Shown: one piece after another, positions 16,887-25,936 of the stretch
How positions within the stretch are numbered: the stretch's first letter is position 1
How the letters are laid out: the number at the start of each line of letters is the position of its first letter
Assembly: GCA_030653385.1 (NCBI GenBank)
Contig: JAURZM010000034.1
Location: 1 to 60,949 of the forward strand
Direction of reading: 5' to 3'
Origin: Rubrivivax sp.
GTDB lineage: Bacteria > Pseudomonadota > Gammaproteobacteria > Burkholderiales > Burkholderiaceae_C
DNA: 60,949 nucleotides
Translations under genes and position numbers: made by a program
Notes under the pieces: generated by a model
Databases searched by the model: none
What the model saw: only the letters and a program-made list of their open reading frames with translations
What the model was told of the DNA's origin: nothing

Positions 16887-18053
16887 TCACGGCTTGCGAG
16901 TGATGGGGCGCTGCCCCAGCTCGACCGCCAGCGAAGTCGTCTCGCGCCCGCGCAGCACCTTGAACTGCGCCTTCGTGCCCGGGCTCAGCGCGGCCGTCTC
17001 GTTGATCAGCGCCGCCGTGTCGCCGATCTCTTTGCCGTTGATCGAGACGACGGTGTCGCCGGCGCGCAGTCCGGCGCGTTCGGCAGGGCCGCCGCGCTGC
17101 ACGGCGACGAGCGCGGCGCCGGCTGCGGCGCCGGTCGTCTCGTGGACGACGTCGCGCGCGCTCACGCCGAGCCAGCCGCGGCTGACACGGCCGATGGCGA
17201 TGATCTGTTCCATCACCTGACGCGCAAGACTCACCGGGATCGCAAAGCCGATGCCTTGCGAGCCACCGCTGCGGGAGTAGATCGCCGTGTTGATGCCCAC
17301 CAGGTGGCCGGACGTGTCGACCAGCGCACCGCCGGAATTGCCAGGATTGATCGCCGCGTCGGTCTGGATGAAGTTCTCGAAGGTGTTGATCCCGAGTCGA
17401 TTGCGGCCCGTGGCGCTGACGATGCCCTGCGTCACCGTCTGGCCGACGCCGAACGGGTCACCGACGGCCAGCACGATGTCGCCGACCTGAACCGAGACCG
17501 GATCGGCGAAAGTGATGGGTTGCAGACCTTTGGCCTCGACGCGCAGCACCGCGAGGTCGGTCTCGGGGTCGGTGCCGACGACGCGCGCCTCGGCGACCTT
17601 GCCGCCGGGCAGCATCACCGCGATCTCGTCGGCGCCTTCGACGACGTGGTTGTTGGTCAGGATGAAACCTTGGGCGGCGACGATCACGCCCGACCCGAGG
17701 CTGGATTGCCCCTGGGCGGCTTCTTCGTCTGACCCCCCGTAGGGCCGCAGCCATCCGGGCAGCTGCCGAGGCGGTGCCTTGCGCGTGTAGATGTTGACCA
17801 CCGATGCCGAGGCCTTCGCGGCCGCGGCGCGGAAACCCGCTTCGAGGCGGGTCGCGACGGCCTTGCCGTTCGGAGCCGAGGCCGACGCTTCGGCTTGGGG
17901 CGCTTCGCGCAATGCCACGACATCGGTGCGTGCGGGTGCGACAGGCTCGGGCCCGAACGCCTTCCAGGCGATCAGCAACCCGGCCGTCACCGCGATCACC
18001 TGCGCGATGAGCAGCCACAGCCGCCAGACAAAGGATGGTCGATTGTTGTTCAT
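16887..18053 (-). CDS. Trypsin-like periplasmic serine protease with PDZ domain (DegS/HtrA family)
   Basis: A 388-residue protein with an N-terminal membrane anchor (LWLLIAQVIAVTAGLLIAW, about 12-30). The catalytic triad is clear: His in LTNNHVVEGAD (about 133), Asp in DPETDLAVLRV (about 164) and Ser in NPGNSGGALVD (about 238). A single PDZ domain follows (about 295-380, AGLRAGDTVVSINGKEI). One PDZ and an anchor resemble DegS more than DegP. Such proteases sense or degrade misfolded envelope proteins. The start overlaps the PRPP-synthetase stop by 4 nt. Confidence 0.92.
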   Translation of the reverse strand: MNNNRPSFVWRLWLLIAQVIAVTAGLLIAWKAFGPEPVAPARTDVVALREAPQAEASASAPNGKAVATRLEAGFRAAAAKASASVVNIYTRKAPPRQLPGWLRPYGGSDEEAAQGQSSLGSGVIVAAQGFILTNNHVVEGADEIAVMLPGGKVAEARVVGTDPETDLAVLRVEAKGLQPITFADPVSVQVGDIVLAVGDPFGVGQTVTQGIVSATGRNRLGINTFENFIQTDAAINPGNSGGALVDTSGHLVGINTAIYSRSGGSQGIGFAIPVSLARQVMEQIIAIGRVSRGWLGVSARDVVHETTGAAAGAALVAVQRGGPAERAGLRAGDTVVSINGKEIGDTAALINETAALSPGTKAQFKVLRGRETTSLAVELGQRPITRKP

Positions 18054-18949
18054 GGTCCGGTTCCCTCCACCAATTCCTCCAGGGCGCGCGCCATCGGTTC
18101 GACGACACTGATCTCGTTCGAGGCGTGCGGTACCGTGTCGCAGGTAAGCACGCGGGCTGGCCCGCTTGCGAGCAACTCCTCGTATGCGCCCGACGCGAAC
18201 AGCGCGTGCACGCCGATGCACAGCGGCGCCGGCAGGCCGACGCGGCGCACGCTGGCCACGGCCTGGATCATGGTGCGCGCACTCGAGACGATGTCGTCGA
18301 CCAGCACCGGCTGGCGGCCGCCCCAGGCCGAGACGTCCGGCAGGCTGACCTCGACATCGCGGTCACCACGGCGGATCTTCTGTAGCACGGTCCAAGGCGC
18401 GCCGGCGGCAGCGGCGACCTCCGAGACCCATTGCTCGCTCTCCGAGTCGGGGCCGATCAGCAGCGGATGTTGCACCTGTGCTGCCACCCAGCGGGCGATC
18501 AGCGGTGCCGTGTGCACGACCCGTGTCGGGATGCTGTAGATCTCGTCGAGCGCGCGGTAGCGATGCAGATGCGGATCGGCCGTCACGAGGGCGTCGAATG
18601 CGGTCGACAGCAGCGCCGCATAGCTTCTCGAAGTCACCGCCTCACCGGCATGGAAGCGCCGGTCCTGCCGCAGGTAGGCGAGGTAGGGCGCCGCGAGCAG
18701 GACCTTCGCCGCGCCGAGGTCGCGGGCCGCATCCGCCGCGAACAGCAGCGGCAAGGTTTTCTCGTCGGGCCGTGCAAGAGAGCATGTGAGCACCACGGTG
18801 CGGCCCGTCACGTCGGCGTCCAGGCGGACCAGCGATTCGCCGTCCGGAAAGCGGTGCAGCTCCAATGCGGCACGCTCGGCCTGCAGCGCACGCACCAGCC
18901 GATCAGCGAAGCCCTCGTCGCCGGGCAGATGAAAGACGATCGGTCTCAA
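18050..18949 (-). CDS. prs: Ribose-phosphate pyrophosphokinase (PRPP synthetase) family
   Basis: A 299-residue protein. Diagnostic elements are the RFPDGESLVRLD loop (about 37-48), the ATP-binding YLAYLRQDRRFHAGEAVTSR segment (about 88-107, compare YxxYxRQDR in all PRPP synthetases) and the PRPP loop VLVDDIVSSARTM (about 213-225). It makes PRPP and AMP from ribose-5-phosphate and ATP. It is shorter than housekeeping Prs (about 315) and lacks the usual allosteric-loop sequence, resembling archaeal-type enzymes. The start overlaps the AMP-phosphorylase stop by 4 nt. The two enzymes could cycle AMP and ribose phosphates. Confidence 0.88.
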   Translation of the reverse strand: MRPIVFHLPGDEGFADRLVRALQAERAALELHRFPDGESLVRLDADVTGRTVVLTCSLARPDEKTLPLLFAADAARDLGAAKVLLAAPYLAYLRQDRRFHAGEAVTSRSYAALLSTAFDALVTADPHLHRYRALDEIYSIPTRVVHTAPLIARWVAAQVQHPLLIGPDSESEQWVSEVAAAAGAPWTVLQKIRRGDRDVEVSLPDVSAWGGRQPVLVDDIVSSARTMIQAVASVRRVGLPAPLCIGVHALFASGAYEELLASGPARVLTCDTVPHASNEISVVEPMARALEELVEGTGP

Positions 18950-20502
18950 GACGCCTCCGAGATCTGGAAGATGGGTGGACGGCCTTCGACGTACTGCCGC
19001 GCGTAGGCCAGTTCGCCTGGCGCCTGCGCATGGAGCGTGAATAGCGGCTGCCCGGCTCGCACGTTGTCGCCGAGGCGGACGTGCACGTCGACGCCTGCCG
19101 CCGGTGCGTTCGGGGCGCCAGCGAGCTTGGCAGCCCGCGAGAGAACCCGGTTGTCGATCGACGTGACGCGGCCCGCCGATGGCGCTTCAACGACCCGGCG
19201 GTGCGACGCGACCGGCATTTCGCGCAGGCCTCCCTGGGCTTCGCAGATGGCGGCGAACTTTGCCCAGGCCCGTCCGTCGGCGAGGACCTCGGTCGCCAGG
19301 CGCAGGCCAGAACCCGCCGCGGCGGCGCCGCCCAGTTCGAGGATGTCTCCGGCCAGACGGAGCGCGCGCTGCCTCAGATCGTCCGGGGCGTCTGCCTGTC
19401 GGCGCAGCACGGCCAGCACGTCGCGCGCCTCCAGCGCCGGGCCGATCCCGCGTCCTACCGGCTGCAGGCCGTCGGTGACGCGCAGTGCCACCTGCAATCC
19501 GATCGATCGCCCGACCTCGACGAGGCGGCGCCCGAGCGCCTGCGCAGCCTCGGTGCTGCGGACCTTGGCTGTCGGCCCCACCGGCAGGTCGATGAGCACG
19601 TGCGTCGAGCCAGCCGCCGCCTTCTTGGACAGCACGGAGGCGACCAGCTGTCCCTCGCTGTCGAGATCGAGCGGACGCTCGACGCGGATCAGGATGTCGT
19701 CGGCCGGGCTCAGGCGAACCGAACCTCCCCAGACGATGCAGGCGCCGGTGCGCTCCACGGTGCGACGCATTGCAGCGATGTCGAGATCGACCGGGGCCAG
19801 CACCTCCATCGTGTCGGCCGTGCCGGCGGGGGAGGTGATCGCGCGCGACGAGGTCTTGGGCATCGTCAGCCCGCAGGCCGCGACAATCGGTACGACGAGA
19901 AGCGTCGTGCGGTTACCCGGCAGGCCGCCGACGCAGTGCTTGTCGACGACCAGGTCGCGGCCCCAGTCCAGCCGTTCGCCCACGTCGATCATCGCCCGCG
20001 TCAGCGAGACGGTTTCGTCGAGGTCGAGGTGGTCGCCTGCGCAGGCGGTGATGAAGGTGGCCAGGTGCAGGTCGGAGTAGCGGCCGGCGGCGATGTCGCC
20101 GATGACGGCACGAAAGGCACCGGCATCGAGGCGGTGGCCGTAGACCTTCGCGCGCACATGGCTGAGCGAGTCGAGTACTGGCGCGTGGCTGACGGTGAGC
20201 CACTGGCCCGGCTGGGGAAGCAGAGCCCTCCAGGCCGCCTCTGACAGACCCGCAATGCCGTGCCCGAGCCAGGGCCCATCCACGACACAGAGCGTGGCCA
20301 CGATGCTGCTGGAGCCGGCAGTGAGCCGGACGCGCGCCTGGGTCGTGAAGCCCTCGGAGCGGCAGACGGCGCAATCGCGCCGCATGTAGACCACCGGCTC
20401 CTGGTAGGTGTCGATGCCGGTGCGCCAGGCGCGCAGCGTGTTGTCGGCACTGTCACCGTGCGTGGGCTCCGTGCCCTTGTCCGGCCCGATGTCCGCACTC
20501 AT
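18946..20502 (-). CDS. AMP/thymidine phosphorylase, archaeal-type (long) family
   Basis: A 518-residue enzyme close in length to archaeal AMP phosphorylase (about 503-515) and longer than E. coli DeoA (440). It has the extra N-terminal domain (about 1-100). The family signature reads KTSSRAITSPAGTADTMEVL (about 230-249), preceded by the phosphate-binding VDKHCVGGLPGNRTT (about 200-214), where GLPGNR is typical of the archaeal form. Archaeal AMP phosphorylase converts AMP and phosphate to ribose-1,5-bisphosphate and adenine; bacterial homologues are often just called thymidine phosphorylase family. No RuBisCO or ribose-1,5-bisphosphate isomerase is present here. Overlaps both neighbours by 4 nt. 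Confidence 0.88.
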   Translation of the reverse strand: MSADIGPDKGTEPTHGDSADNTLRAWRTGIDTYQEPVVYMRRDCAVCRSEGFTTQARVRLTAGSSSIVATLCVVDGPWLGHGIAGLSEAAWRALLPQPGQWLTVSHAPVLDSLSHVRAKVYGHRLDAGAFRAVIGDIAAGRYSDLHLATFITACAGDHLDLDETVSLTRAMIDVGERLDWGRDLVVDKHCVGGLPGNRTTLLVVPIVAACGLTMPKTSSRAITSPAGTADTMEVLAPVDLDIAAMRRTVERTGACIVWGGSVRLSPADDILIRVERPLDLDSEGQLVASVLSKKAAAGSTHVLIDLPVGPTAKVRSTEAAQALGRRLVEVGRSIGLQVALRVTDGLQPVGRGIGPALEARDVLAVLRRQADAPDDLRQRALRLAGDILELGGAAAAGSGLRLATEVLADGRAWAKFAAICEAQGGLREMPVASHRRVVEAPSAGRVTSIDNRVLSRAAKLAGAPNAPAAGVDVHVRLGDNVRAGQPLFTLHAQAPGELAYARQYVEGRPPIFQISEAS

Positions 20503-21857
20503 GCCAGTTCCACCGATTCCAGGTAGTCGGGCACGCGGCAGGCCCAGCCCAGTTCGTGCTCGATGCGCGATCGCATCGCGTCGGCCGCCGCCGGTTCGCC
20601 GTGCGTAATGAACGTCTGCGTCGGTGGCGCGTCGAAGCCACGCAGCCATTGCAGGATCTCGCCGGCGTCGGCATGCGCGGACAGGCTGTCGAGTGCCGCC
20701 ACCTCGGCGTGGATGGGCACCTCCTCGCCATGGATGCGCACCGAGGTGGCGCCCTGCAGGATCGCGGCGCCGCGTGTGCCGCCGGCCTGGTAGCCCGCGA
20801 ACAGGATCGTGTTGCGACGGTCGGGCGCGAAGGCCTTGAGGTGGTGGACGACGCGTCCGCCCGTGGCCATGCCGCTGGCCGAGATGATGACCATCGGCCC
20901 CCGCCGCGCGCTCAGCGCACGCGAGTCGTCGGGCTTGTTGACGATCGTCGCGGCATGGCACATCGCCTCGCATTGCTCGGGGCTCAGCCGGTGCTCGCTG
21001 CGGTGCGCGTGATAGATGCGCGTCGCGTCGGTGGCCATCGGGCTGTCGAGGTAGACCGGCAGATGGTGGATGACGCCGCGTTCCTTGAGCAGGTGGATGC
21101 AGTACATCAGGTTCTGCGCCCGCCCCACGGCGAACGCCGGGATCACCACGACACCGCCGCGAGCGGCCGTCCGGTTGATGACCTCACCGAGCTTGAGCAG
21201 CGGGTCGCTGGCCTCGTGCTGGCGGTCGCCGTAGGTCGACTCGACCACGGCGTAGTCGGCACCCGGAACGCGTGCCGGAGCGGCCAGTACCAGGTCGTTC
21301 GGGCGCCCGATGTCGCCGGAGAACAGGATCGACCGCCGGCCGTCGTCGATCTTCACGAATGCCGAACCCAGCATGTGCCCCGAAGGATCCATGCGTGCCT
21401 GCAGGCCGGGAGCGGGGCTCCACGGCATGCCGTAGGGCCGGGGGACGAACTGCTTGAGGCAGCGCTCGGCGTCCTCGCGGGTGTAGAGCGGCAGCGCCGG
21501 CTTGTGCTTGGAGTAGCCGCGCCGGTTGGCGTACTCGGCTTCCTCCTCCTGCAGGTGGCCGCTGTCGGGCAGCAGGATGCGACACAGCTCGTAGGTCGCT
21601 TCCGAGCAGTAGACCTTGCCCTTGAAGCCCTGCCGCGCCAGCAGCGGCACGTAGCCGCTGTGGTCGATGTGGGCGTGCGTCAGCACGATCGCGTCGATGC
21701 CGGCGGCCGGCACGGGCATCGGTGCCCAGTTGCGCAACCGCAGTTGCTTGTAGCCCTGGAACAGGCCGCAGTCGACGAGCAGCGTCGCGCCCTCGTGGTG
21801 CAGCAGGTATTTCGACCCGGTGACGGTGCCGGTGGCGCCGAGGAATTGCAGTTGCAT
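20499..21857 (-). CDS. Metallo-beta-lactamase/beta-CASP RNA-processing exonuclease family
   Basis: A 452-residue protein beginning MQLQFLGATGTVTGSKYLL; this ATG is preferred because the fold starts here. Zinc motif 2 is LTHAHIDHSG (about residues 58-67), motif 3 DPSGHMLGSAF, motif 4 FSGDIG, and the beta-CASP motifs A-C are present (SPMATDATRIY, ISASGMATGGR, SLSAHAD). The C-terminal RNA-specificity (RMMBL) domain ends in FITHGEP. Related enzymes are RNA endo/exonucleases in bacteria and archaea. Overlapping the AMP-phosphorylase gene by 4 nt suggests a link between RNA decay and nucleotide recycling (inference). Confidence 0.92.
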   Translation of the reverse strand: MQLQFLGATGTVTGSKYLLHHEGATLLVDCGLFQGYKQLRLRNWAPMPVPAAGIDAIVLTHAHIDHSGYVPLLARQGFKGKVYCSEATYELCRILLPDSGHLQEEEAEYANRRGYSKHKPALPLYTREDAERCLKQFVPRPYGMPWSPAPGLQARMDPSGHMLGSAFVKIDDGRRSILFSGDIGRPNDLVLAAPARVPGADYAVVESTYGDRQHEASDPLLKLGEVINRTAARGGVVVIPAFAVGRAQNLMYCIHLLKERGVIHHLPVYLDSPMATDATRIYHAHRSEHRLSPEQCEAMCHAATIVNKPDDSRALSARRGPMVIISASGMATGGRVVHHLKAFAPDRRNTILFAGYQAGGTRGAAILQGATSVRIHGEEVPIHAEVAALDSLSAHADAGEILQWLRGFDAPPTQTFITHGEPAAADAMRSRIEHELGWACRVPDYLESVELA

Positions 21858-21879
21858 GGAGTCCTCTTGTGGTGTGTGT

Positions 21880-22377
21880 TCAGAGCAGGAGCGGTGCGTC
21901 GGGCAACTCGTTGTTGTCGCCGGGCGCAACCGGGAAATGGCGCGTCACCAGCTGCGTGACAGCCTCGATGCCCTGGGCGGCACCGCGGCCGAAGTCGCCG
22001 GCGCCGAAGTGCGTTTCCATGCTGCGGCAGATCGCGGACCAGGCCTCGGCACCTGCCTTGGCATGGATGCCTCGGTCGGCGACGATCTCGACCCGCCGGT
22101 CCGCGAGCAGCACGTAGATCAGCACGCCGGTGTTGTCTTCGGTGTCCCAGACATGCAGTCGCGCGAAGAGCTCGATGGCGCGTTCGCGCGCCGTCTGGCC
22201 ACGGAGCAGCGGCAGGCCGTCGAGCGCGCCTTCGACGACGAACCGGATCTCTCCCGCATGGGAGGCCTCGCTCGCGGCGATCGCCTGTTCGATCGAGCGC
22301 AGCGCGGGGGCGGGGAAGGCGCGGCGCACGCGCGCCGAGGTCGTCGCGAGGTGGCGCAGGAGTCTTGCGAGATCCAT
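21880..22377 (-). CDS. TPM-domain protein (short, soluble)
   Basis: A 165-residue protein. The TPM (DUF477) fold is shown by GEIRFVVEGALDGLPLLRGQTARERAIELF in parts (about 42-70) and by VLIYVLLADRRVEIVADRGIHAK (about 84-106), the central strand pair of the family. There is no signal peptide, unlike the adjacent YgcG-type gene, and it starts only 2 nt after that gene's stop. TPM proteins accompany LemA in many bacteria and are linked to envelope stress, but the biochemical role is unclear. Confidence 0.82.
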   Translation of the reverse strand: MDLARLLRHLATTSARVRRAFPAPALRSIEQAIAASEASHAGEIRFVVEGALDGLPLLRGQTARERAIELFARLHVWDTEDNTGVLIYVLLADRRVEIVADRGIHAKAGAEAWSAICRSMETHFGAGDFGRGAAQGIEAVTQLVTRHFPVAPGDNNELPDAPLLL

Positions 22378-22379
22378 GG

Positions 22380-23258
22380 TCACCACCTGCCGGAGGCACC
22401 GCCCCCGCCAAAACCGCCGCCGCCGCCGCTGAACCCACCTCCTCCGCCAAAGCCGCCGCCGCGGTGCCCGCCGTGCCCGTGCATACCGCCGTGACCGCCC
22501 ATGCCGATGCCCAGCAGCGTGACGAAGAACCCGGTCAGGCCCGCGGTGGCCGCGACGGCCAGGGTCCCGAGCGCGAACCAGGCGACGACACCCAGAACGC
22601 CGCCGACCGCCAGGGCCCCAGGCACTCTGCCAAGCACCTGCCGCAACACGCCGCCGAGCACCAGCGCGACGATGAACAGCACCGGCCAGCTTTGCCCCAG
22701 TCCGTTGTCCGCGGCTGCCGGGCCGCGCCGCGTGGGCGGCGGCAGGGCCTCGCCATCGAGGACGCGCACGATCTGATCCAGCCCTGCCGTGACGCCCCCA
22801 TAGAAGTCGCCCTGCCGGAATCGGGGCGTGATGACTTCCGCAATGACCCGCGCTGCCGTCGCATCGTTCAGTGCGCCTTCGATTCCGTAGCCGACCTCGA
22901 TCCGTACGGCGCGGTCGTCCTTCGCGACGAGCAGCAGCGCGCCGTCGTCGACCTTGCGGCGCCCCAGCTTCCATTGCTCGACCACACGCAGCGCGTAGGG
23001 TTCGATCGCCTCCGGCTGCGTTGTCGGCACGATTAGCACCGCGATTTGCGTGCCCTTGCGCTCCTCGAACGCGCGCAGCGACTGCTCGAGCGTGGCGCTC
23101 TGCTGTGCCGTCAGCGTGCCGGTCAGGTCGGTCACCCGGCCTTGCAGAGGCGGCACCGGGACGAGTTCCTGCGCGGCGCCCAGTGCGGCCCAGCACAGGA
23201 GCCAGAGGACGGCTAGCCAGCGCAGGAAGCGTCCGACCGGGACGCGGGCTGCTGTCAC
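22380..23258 (-). CDS. YgcG family TPM-domain membrane protein
   Basis: A 292-residue protein with an N-terminal signal/anchor (LAVLWLLCWAALGAAQ, to about residue 30), an extracytoplasmic TPM domain (about 35-165, VTDLTGTLTAQQSATLEQSLRAFEE in parts, GYGIEGALNDATAARVI), two hydrophobic helices (about 195-250) and a Gly-rich tail ending GGGGASGRW. This is the standard YgcG organisation. The start overlaps the LemA stop by 4 nt. LemA/YgcG pairs are widespread membrane-associated proteins of uncertain function. Confidence 0.9.
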   Translation of the reverse strand: MTAARVPVGRFLRWLAVLWLLCWAALGAAQELVPVPPLQGRVTDLTGTLTAQQSATLEQSLRAFEERKGTQIAVLIVPTTQPEAIEPYALRVVEQWKLGRRKVDDGALLLVAKDDRAVRIEVGYGIEGALNDATAARVIAEVITPRFRQGDFYGGVTAGLDQIVRVLDGEALPPPTRRGPAAADNGLGQSWPVLFIVALVLGGVLRQVLGRVPGALAVGGVLGVVAWFALGTLAVAATAGLTGFFVTLLGIGMGGHGGMHGHGGHRGGGFGGGGGFSGGGGGFGGGGASGRW

Positions 23259-23869
23259 TTCTTGGCACCCGAGGCGCCGATGCCGCCGAGATCGACCTTC
23301 GGCGGTGCGGCGAGCGCAGCCTCGTCGGTGACGGTGAAATTCGCCTTGACACCGTAGCCGAACACCATCGCCGTCAGGTTGCTCGGGAAGCTGCGAACCG
23401 CGACGTTGTAGTCCTGTACCGCCTTGACGTTGCGGCCGCGCGCCACGGTGATGCGGTTCTCGGTGCCCTCGAGCTGCACGCGCAGGTCCTGGAAGCCCTG
23501 GTTGGCCTTCAGGTTGGGGTAGTTCTCGGTCACCACCAGCAGGCGCGACAGCGCGCTCGACAGCTCGCCCTGCGCGGCCTGGAACTTGTTGAACGCCTCG
23601 GGGTTGTTGACCAGCTCTGGGGTGGCCTGGATCGAGGTTGCCTTGGCGCGCGCCTCGACGACCTTCGTGAGCGTCTCCTGCTCGAAGTTGGCCTCGCCCT
23701 TGACGGTGGCGACGATGTTCGGGATCAGGTCGGCGCGGCGCTGGTACTGGTTCAGCACCTCTGACCAGCTGGCCTTGATCTGCTCCTCGGTGGACTGGAA
23801 GGTGTTGTAGCCGCAGCCGGACAGCGCGACCGTCAGCGCGGCGAGAAGGGTGGTGAAGAAGTAGCGCAT
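23255..23869 (-). CDS. lemA: LemA family lipoprotein-like membrane protein
   Basis: A 204-residue protein. The N-terminus has a lipobox (VALSGC, Cys at about 19), followed by the LemA helical core: YNTFQSTEEQIKASWSEVLNQYQRRADLIPN in parts (about 21-51), VKGEANFEQETLTKVVEARAKA and LLVVTENYPNLKANQGFQDLR, the most conserved LemA segment. The protein likely forms a periplasm-facing helical bundle tethered to the membrane. It is followed by the YgcG gene with a 4-nt overlap and lies 2 nt after the MFS transporter stop. Confidence 0.93.
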   Translation of the reverse strand: MRYFFTTLLAALTVALSGCGYNTFQSTEEQIKASWSEVLNQYQRRADLIPNIVATVKGEANFEQETLTKVVEARAKATSIQATPELVNNPEAFNKFQAAQGELSSALSRLLVVTENYPNLKANQGFQDLRVQLEGTENRITVARGRNVKAVQDYNVAVRSFPSNLTAMVFGYGVKANFTVTDEAALAAPPKVDLGGIGASGAKK

Positions 23870-23871
23870 GG

Positions 23872-25194
23872 TCAGGGCTCCTGTGGGTGTCGTTCGGAAG
23901 TCGGGTCGAAGGAACGGCGATGCGACTGCGGCAGGGAGTCCTCGGTCGACCACCACGCGGGCCGCACGATCAGGGTGCCCAGCGTGGCCAGCAGCGGCAG
24001 CGCGAGCCACGCGAAGCTGAGCTGGGCCACCGCGCCGAAGAGCCAGCCGGCGGCCGCCGAGCCGAGCGTCTGGCCGAAGCCTGCCGCCGCGGCCAGCCCG
24101 CCCATCGTCGCGCCGAGCCGTCGCCGAGAGGCTCCGGCCGCGAGGTAGGAGATGGTCGGCAGCACGAGCCCGGTGCCCGCGGCGGTGAAGCTGACGCCGA
24201 CGTACATCCAGGCATCGCTGCGGTGCTGCGCCAGCATCGCCAGGCCGGCGATCGCGAGCACGAGCCCGGCCGCCATCACGCCGCGGCCGGCGGCACGCTC
24301 GAGCAGCCCGGTGAAGAAAAGCAGTGCGTTGACGCCGAGCATCACGAGACTGCACTCGGCGAACATCAGCGAGATCTCGCGCGACGAGAGCGTCGGGTGC
24401 TGCTGCCCCTGCAGCACGATGCCGAGTTCGAAGCCGGCCAGCACGAACATGACCGCGCCGTTCAGTCCCCACAGCGCCATCGCACGCCGGCGATCGGCAG
24501 ACGCCGGCAGCGTGTCGTCCTCGGGGGCGGCTGGCGCGACGCGCGGCAGCGTGGCGGCCAGTCCCAGCATCATCAGCCCGCCCAGCGCCGCCGACATGAC
24601 GATCACCAGATTCGTCGGATCGAAAGTGCCTGCGCCGATGCTGGCCAGCGCGACGGACATCTGCACGGCGGCCGCGTTGAGGCCCGGTCCGAACAGGAAG
24701 CCCAGCAAAGACATCGCGCCGAGCCACGCGAACCGGCGGGCGCGCTGACCTTGCGGCGTGTGCTCGGCGACAAGCGCGGGCACAACGGGCACGACGGCCG
24801 CCACGAAGAAGCCGGTGGCACCGCGCAACGCGTAGATCCCGGTGAGCCCCATCCAGTCAGGCCGTAACAAGGGCAGCAAACTGGCGACATAGCCGACCAG
24901 ACCGATCACCAGGATGCGTCCGCGGCCCCAGCGGTCGGACACCAGGCCCCACAGCGGCGCGCCGACCAGCACCCCGGCGGCGTACAGGCCGCTGAGCAGG
25001 CCGACATGGCGTGCGACCTCGGCCTGGCCGCCGGCCGCGATCAGTGGCGTCAGCCAGGCCGGCAACAAGGGCATCAGCGCGCCATAGCCGGCGGAGACGA
25101 CGAAGACAGCGGCCGCGAGCCAAGCGAGTTGCCACGGCCCCAGCCCGACCGCCATCGGCGATCGCTGCTCTTCGAGGCGAGGTGAGTTCGTCAT
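23872..25194 (-). CDS. MFS transporter
   Basis: A 440-residue inner-membrane protein with about 12 hydrophobic helices split by a loop near residue 215. The MFS motif A is visible in the first half as GLVSDRWGRGRILVIG (about 80-95). ATG at 25194 is used because the preceding sequence is not hydrophobic or conserved. The substrate cannot be deduced; the location directly downstream of copB/copA suggests a role in metal or drug efflux but is not proof. Confidence 0.85.
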   Translation of the reverse strand: MTNSPRLEEQRSPMAVGLGPWQLAWLAAAVFVVSAGYGALMPLLPAWLTPLIAAGGQAEVARHVGLLSGLYAAGVLVGAPLWGLVSDRWGRGRILVIGLVGYVASLLPLLRPDWMGLTGIYALRGATGFFVAAVVPVVPALVAEHTPQGQRARRFAWLGAMSLLGFLFGPGLNAAAVQMSVALASIGAGTFDPTNLVIVMSAALGGLMMLGLAATLPRVAPAAPEDDTLPASADRRRAMALWGLNGAVMFVLAGFELGIVLQGQQHPTLSSREISLMFAECSLVMLGVNALLFFTGLLERAAGRGVMAAGLVLAIAGLAMLAQHRSDAWMYVGVSFTAAGTGLVLPTISYLAAGASRRRLGATMGGLAAAAGFGQTLGSAAAGWLFGAVAQLSFAWLALPLLATLGTLIVRPAWWSTEDSLPQSHRRSFDPTSERHPQEP

Positions 25195-25214
25195 CGCGTC
25201 GGCCCGGTGGTGGT

Positions 25215-25910
25215 TCAGAGCACCAGCCGCAGCCCGGCCCGCACCGAGTTCGCGCCCGCGCCGCTGTCGGCGCCGCGCTGCCACTGGCGGCTGATCTCGA
25301 GGTACGGGGCGACGGCGCGCGTGATCTCGTAGCGCAAGTTCAGTCCCCACTCGGACGACGTTGCCCCGGCCTTGATGCCGTCCGACGGGATCGAGCGGGT
25401 GGCCCAGTCGATGCCGACGAAGGGCCTGGCGACCAGGCGGTTCGTGAACAGCATGTCGTACTCGGCGCGGGTGCGCGCGAACAGGCGTCCGTCGCTGCGC
25501 ACAAACGCGGCCACGTCGACGTCGAAAGCGTAGGGCGCCAAGCCGCGCACGCCGATCACACCGTAGTTGCGCGCCTGGGGTTTGAGTTCCCGCCGCAGGC
25601 CGATTTGCAGGTCCCAGAAGGGGGCGACATAGCGGCTGTACAGCGCCTGAACCTCGGCGTCCTCGAGGCGGCCGTCGCGGCGCGAGCCCTCGGCGCGCCA
25701 GGCGAAACGGTTGTAGTCGGTGCCGATCCAGCCGTCGGCGCGCCAGGCCGCGATGCTCTTCGAGTCACTGCGGCCTGCATCGACCTCGACGCGGGTGGCT
25801 TGGAAGATCCCGTCGTCCTCCATCGCGCTGGCGGGGCCGGCCAAGGTGGCCAGCGCCGCGGCAAGCGCGAGCCCCGGCAGGCCCGCCGGGCGGTTGTTCT
25901 TCGTGTTCAT
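25215..25910 (-). CDS. copB: Copper resistance protein CopB (outer membrane)
   Basis: A 231-residue protein with a signal peptide (ALAAALATLAGPASA) followed by a barrel domain with CopB-typical segments: WIGTDYNRFAWRAEG (about 62-76), LQIGLRRELKPQ, GLAPYAFDVDVAAF and EWGLNLRYEITRAVAPYLEI. The chain ends in beta-strand style (RAGLRLVL). CopB proteins usually carry a Met/His-rich N-terminal domain; here it is absent, so only the beta-barrel remains. An alternative ATG at 25925 would add five residues. The gene lies 26 nt after the copA stop, as in classical cop operons. Confidence 0.88.
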   Translation of the reverse strand: MNTKNNRPAGLPGLALAAALATLAGPASAMEDDGIFQATRVEVDAGRSDSKSIAAWRADGWIGTDYNRFAWRAEGSRRDGRLEDAEVQALYSRYVAPFWDLQIGLRRELKPQARNYGVIGVRGLAPYAFDVDVAAFVRSDGRLFARTRAEYDMLFTNRLVARPFVGIDWATRSIPSDGIKAGATSSEWGLNLRYEITRAVAPYLEISRQWQRGADSGAGANSVRAGLRLVL

Positions 25911-25936
25911 GCGTGCGTGTTCCATGGCCAGACGAT

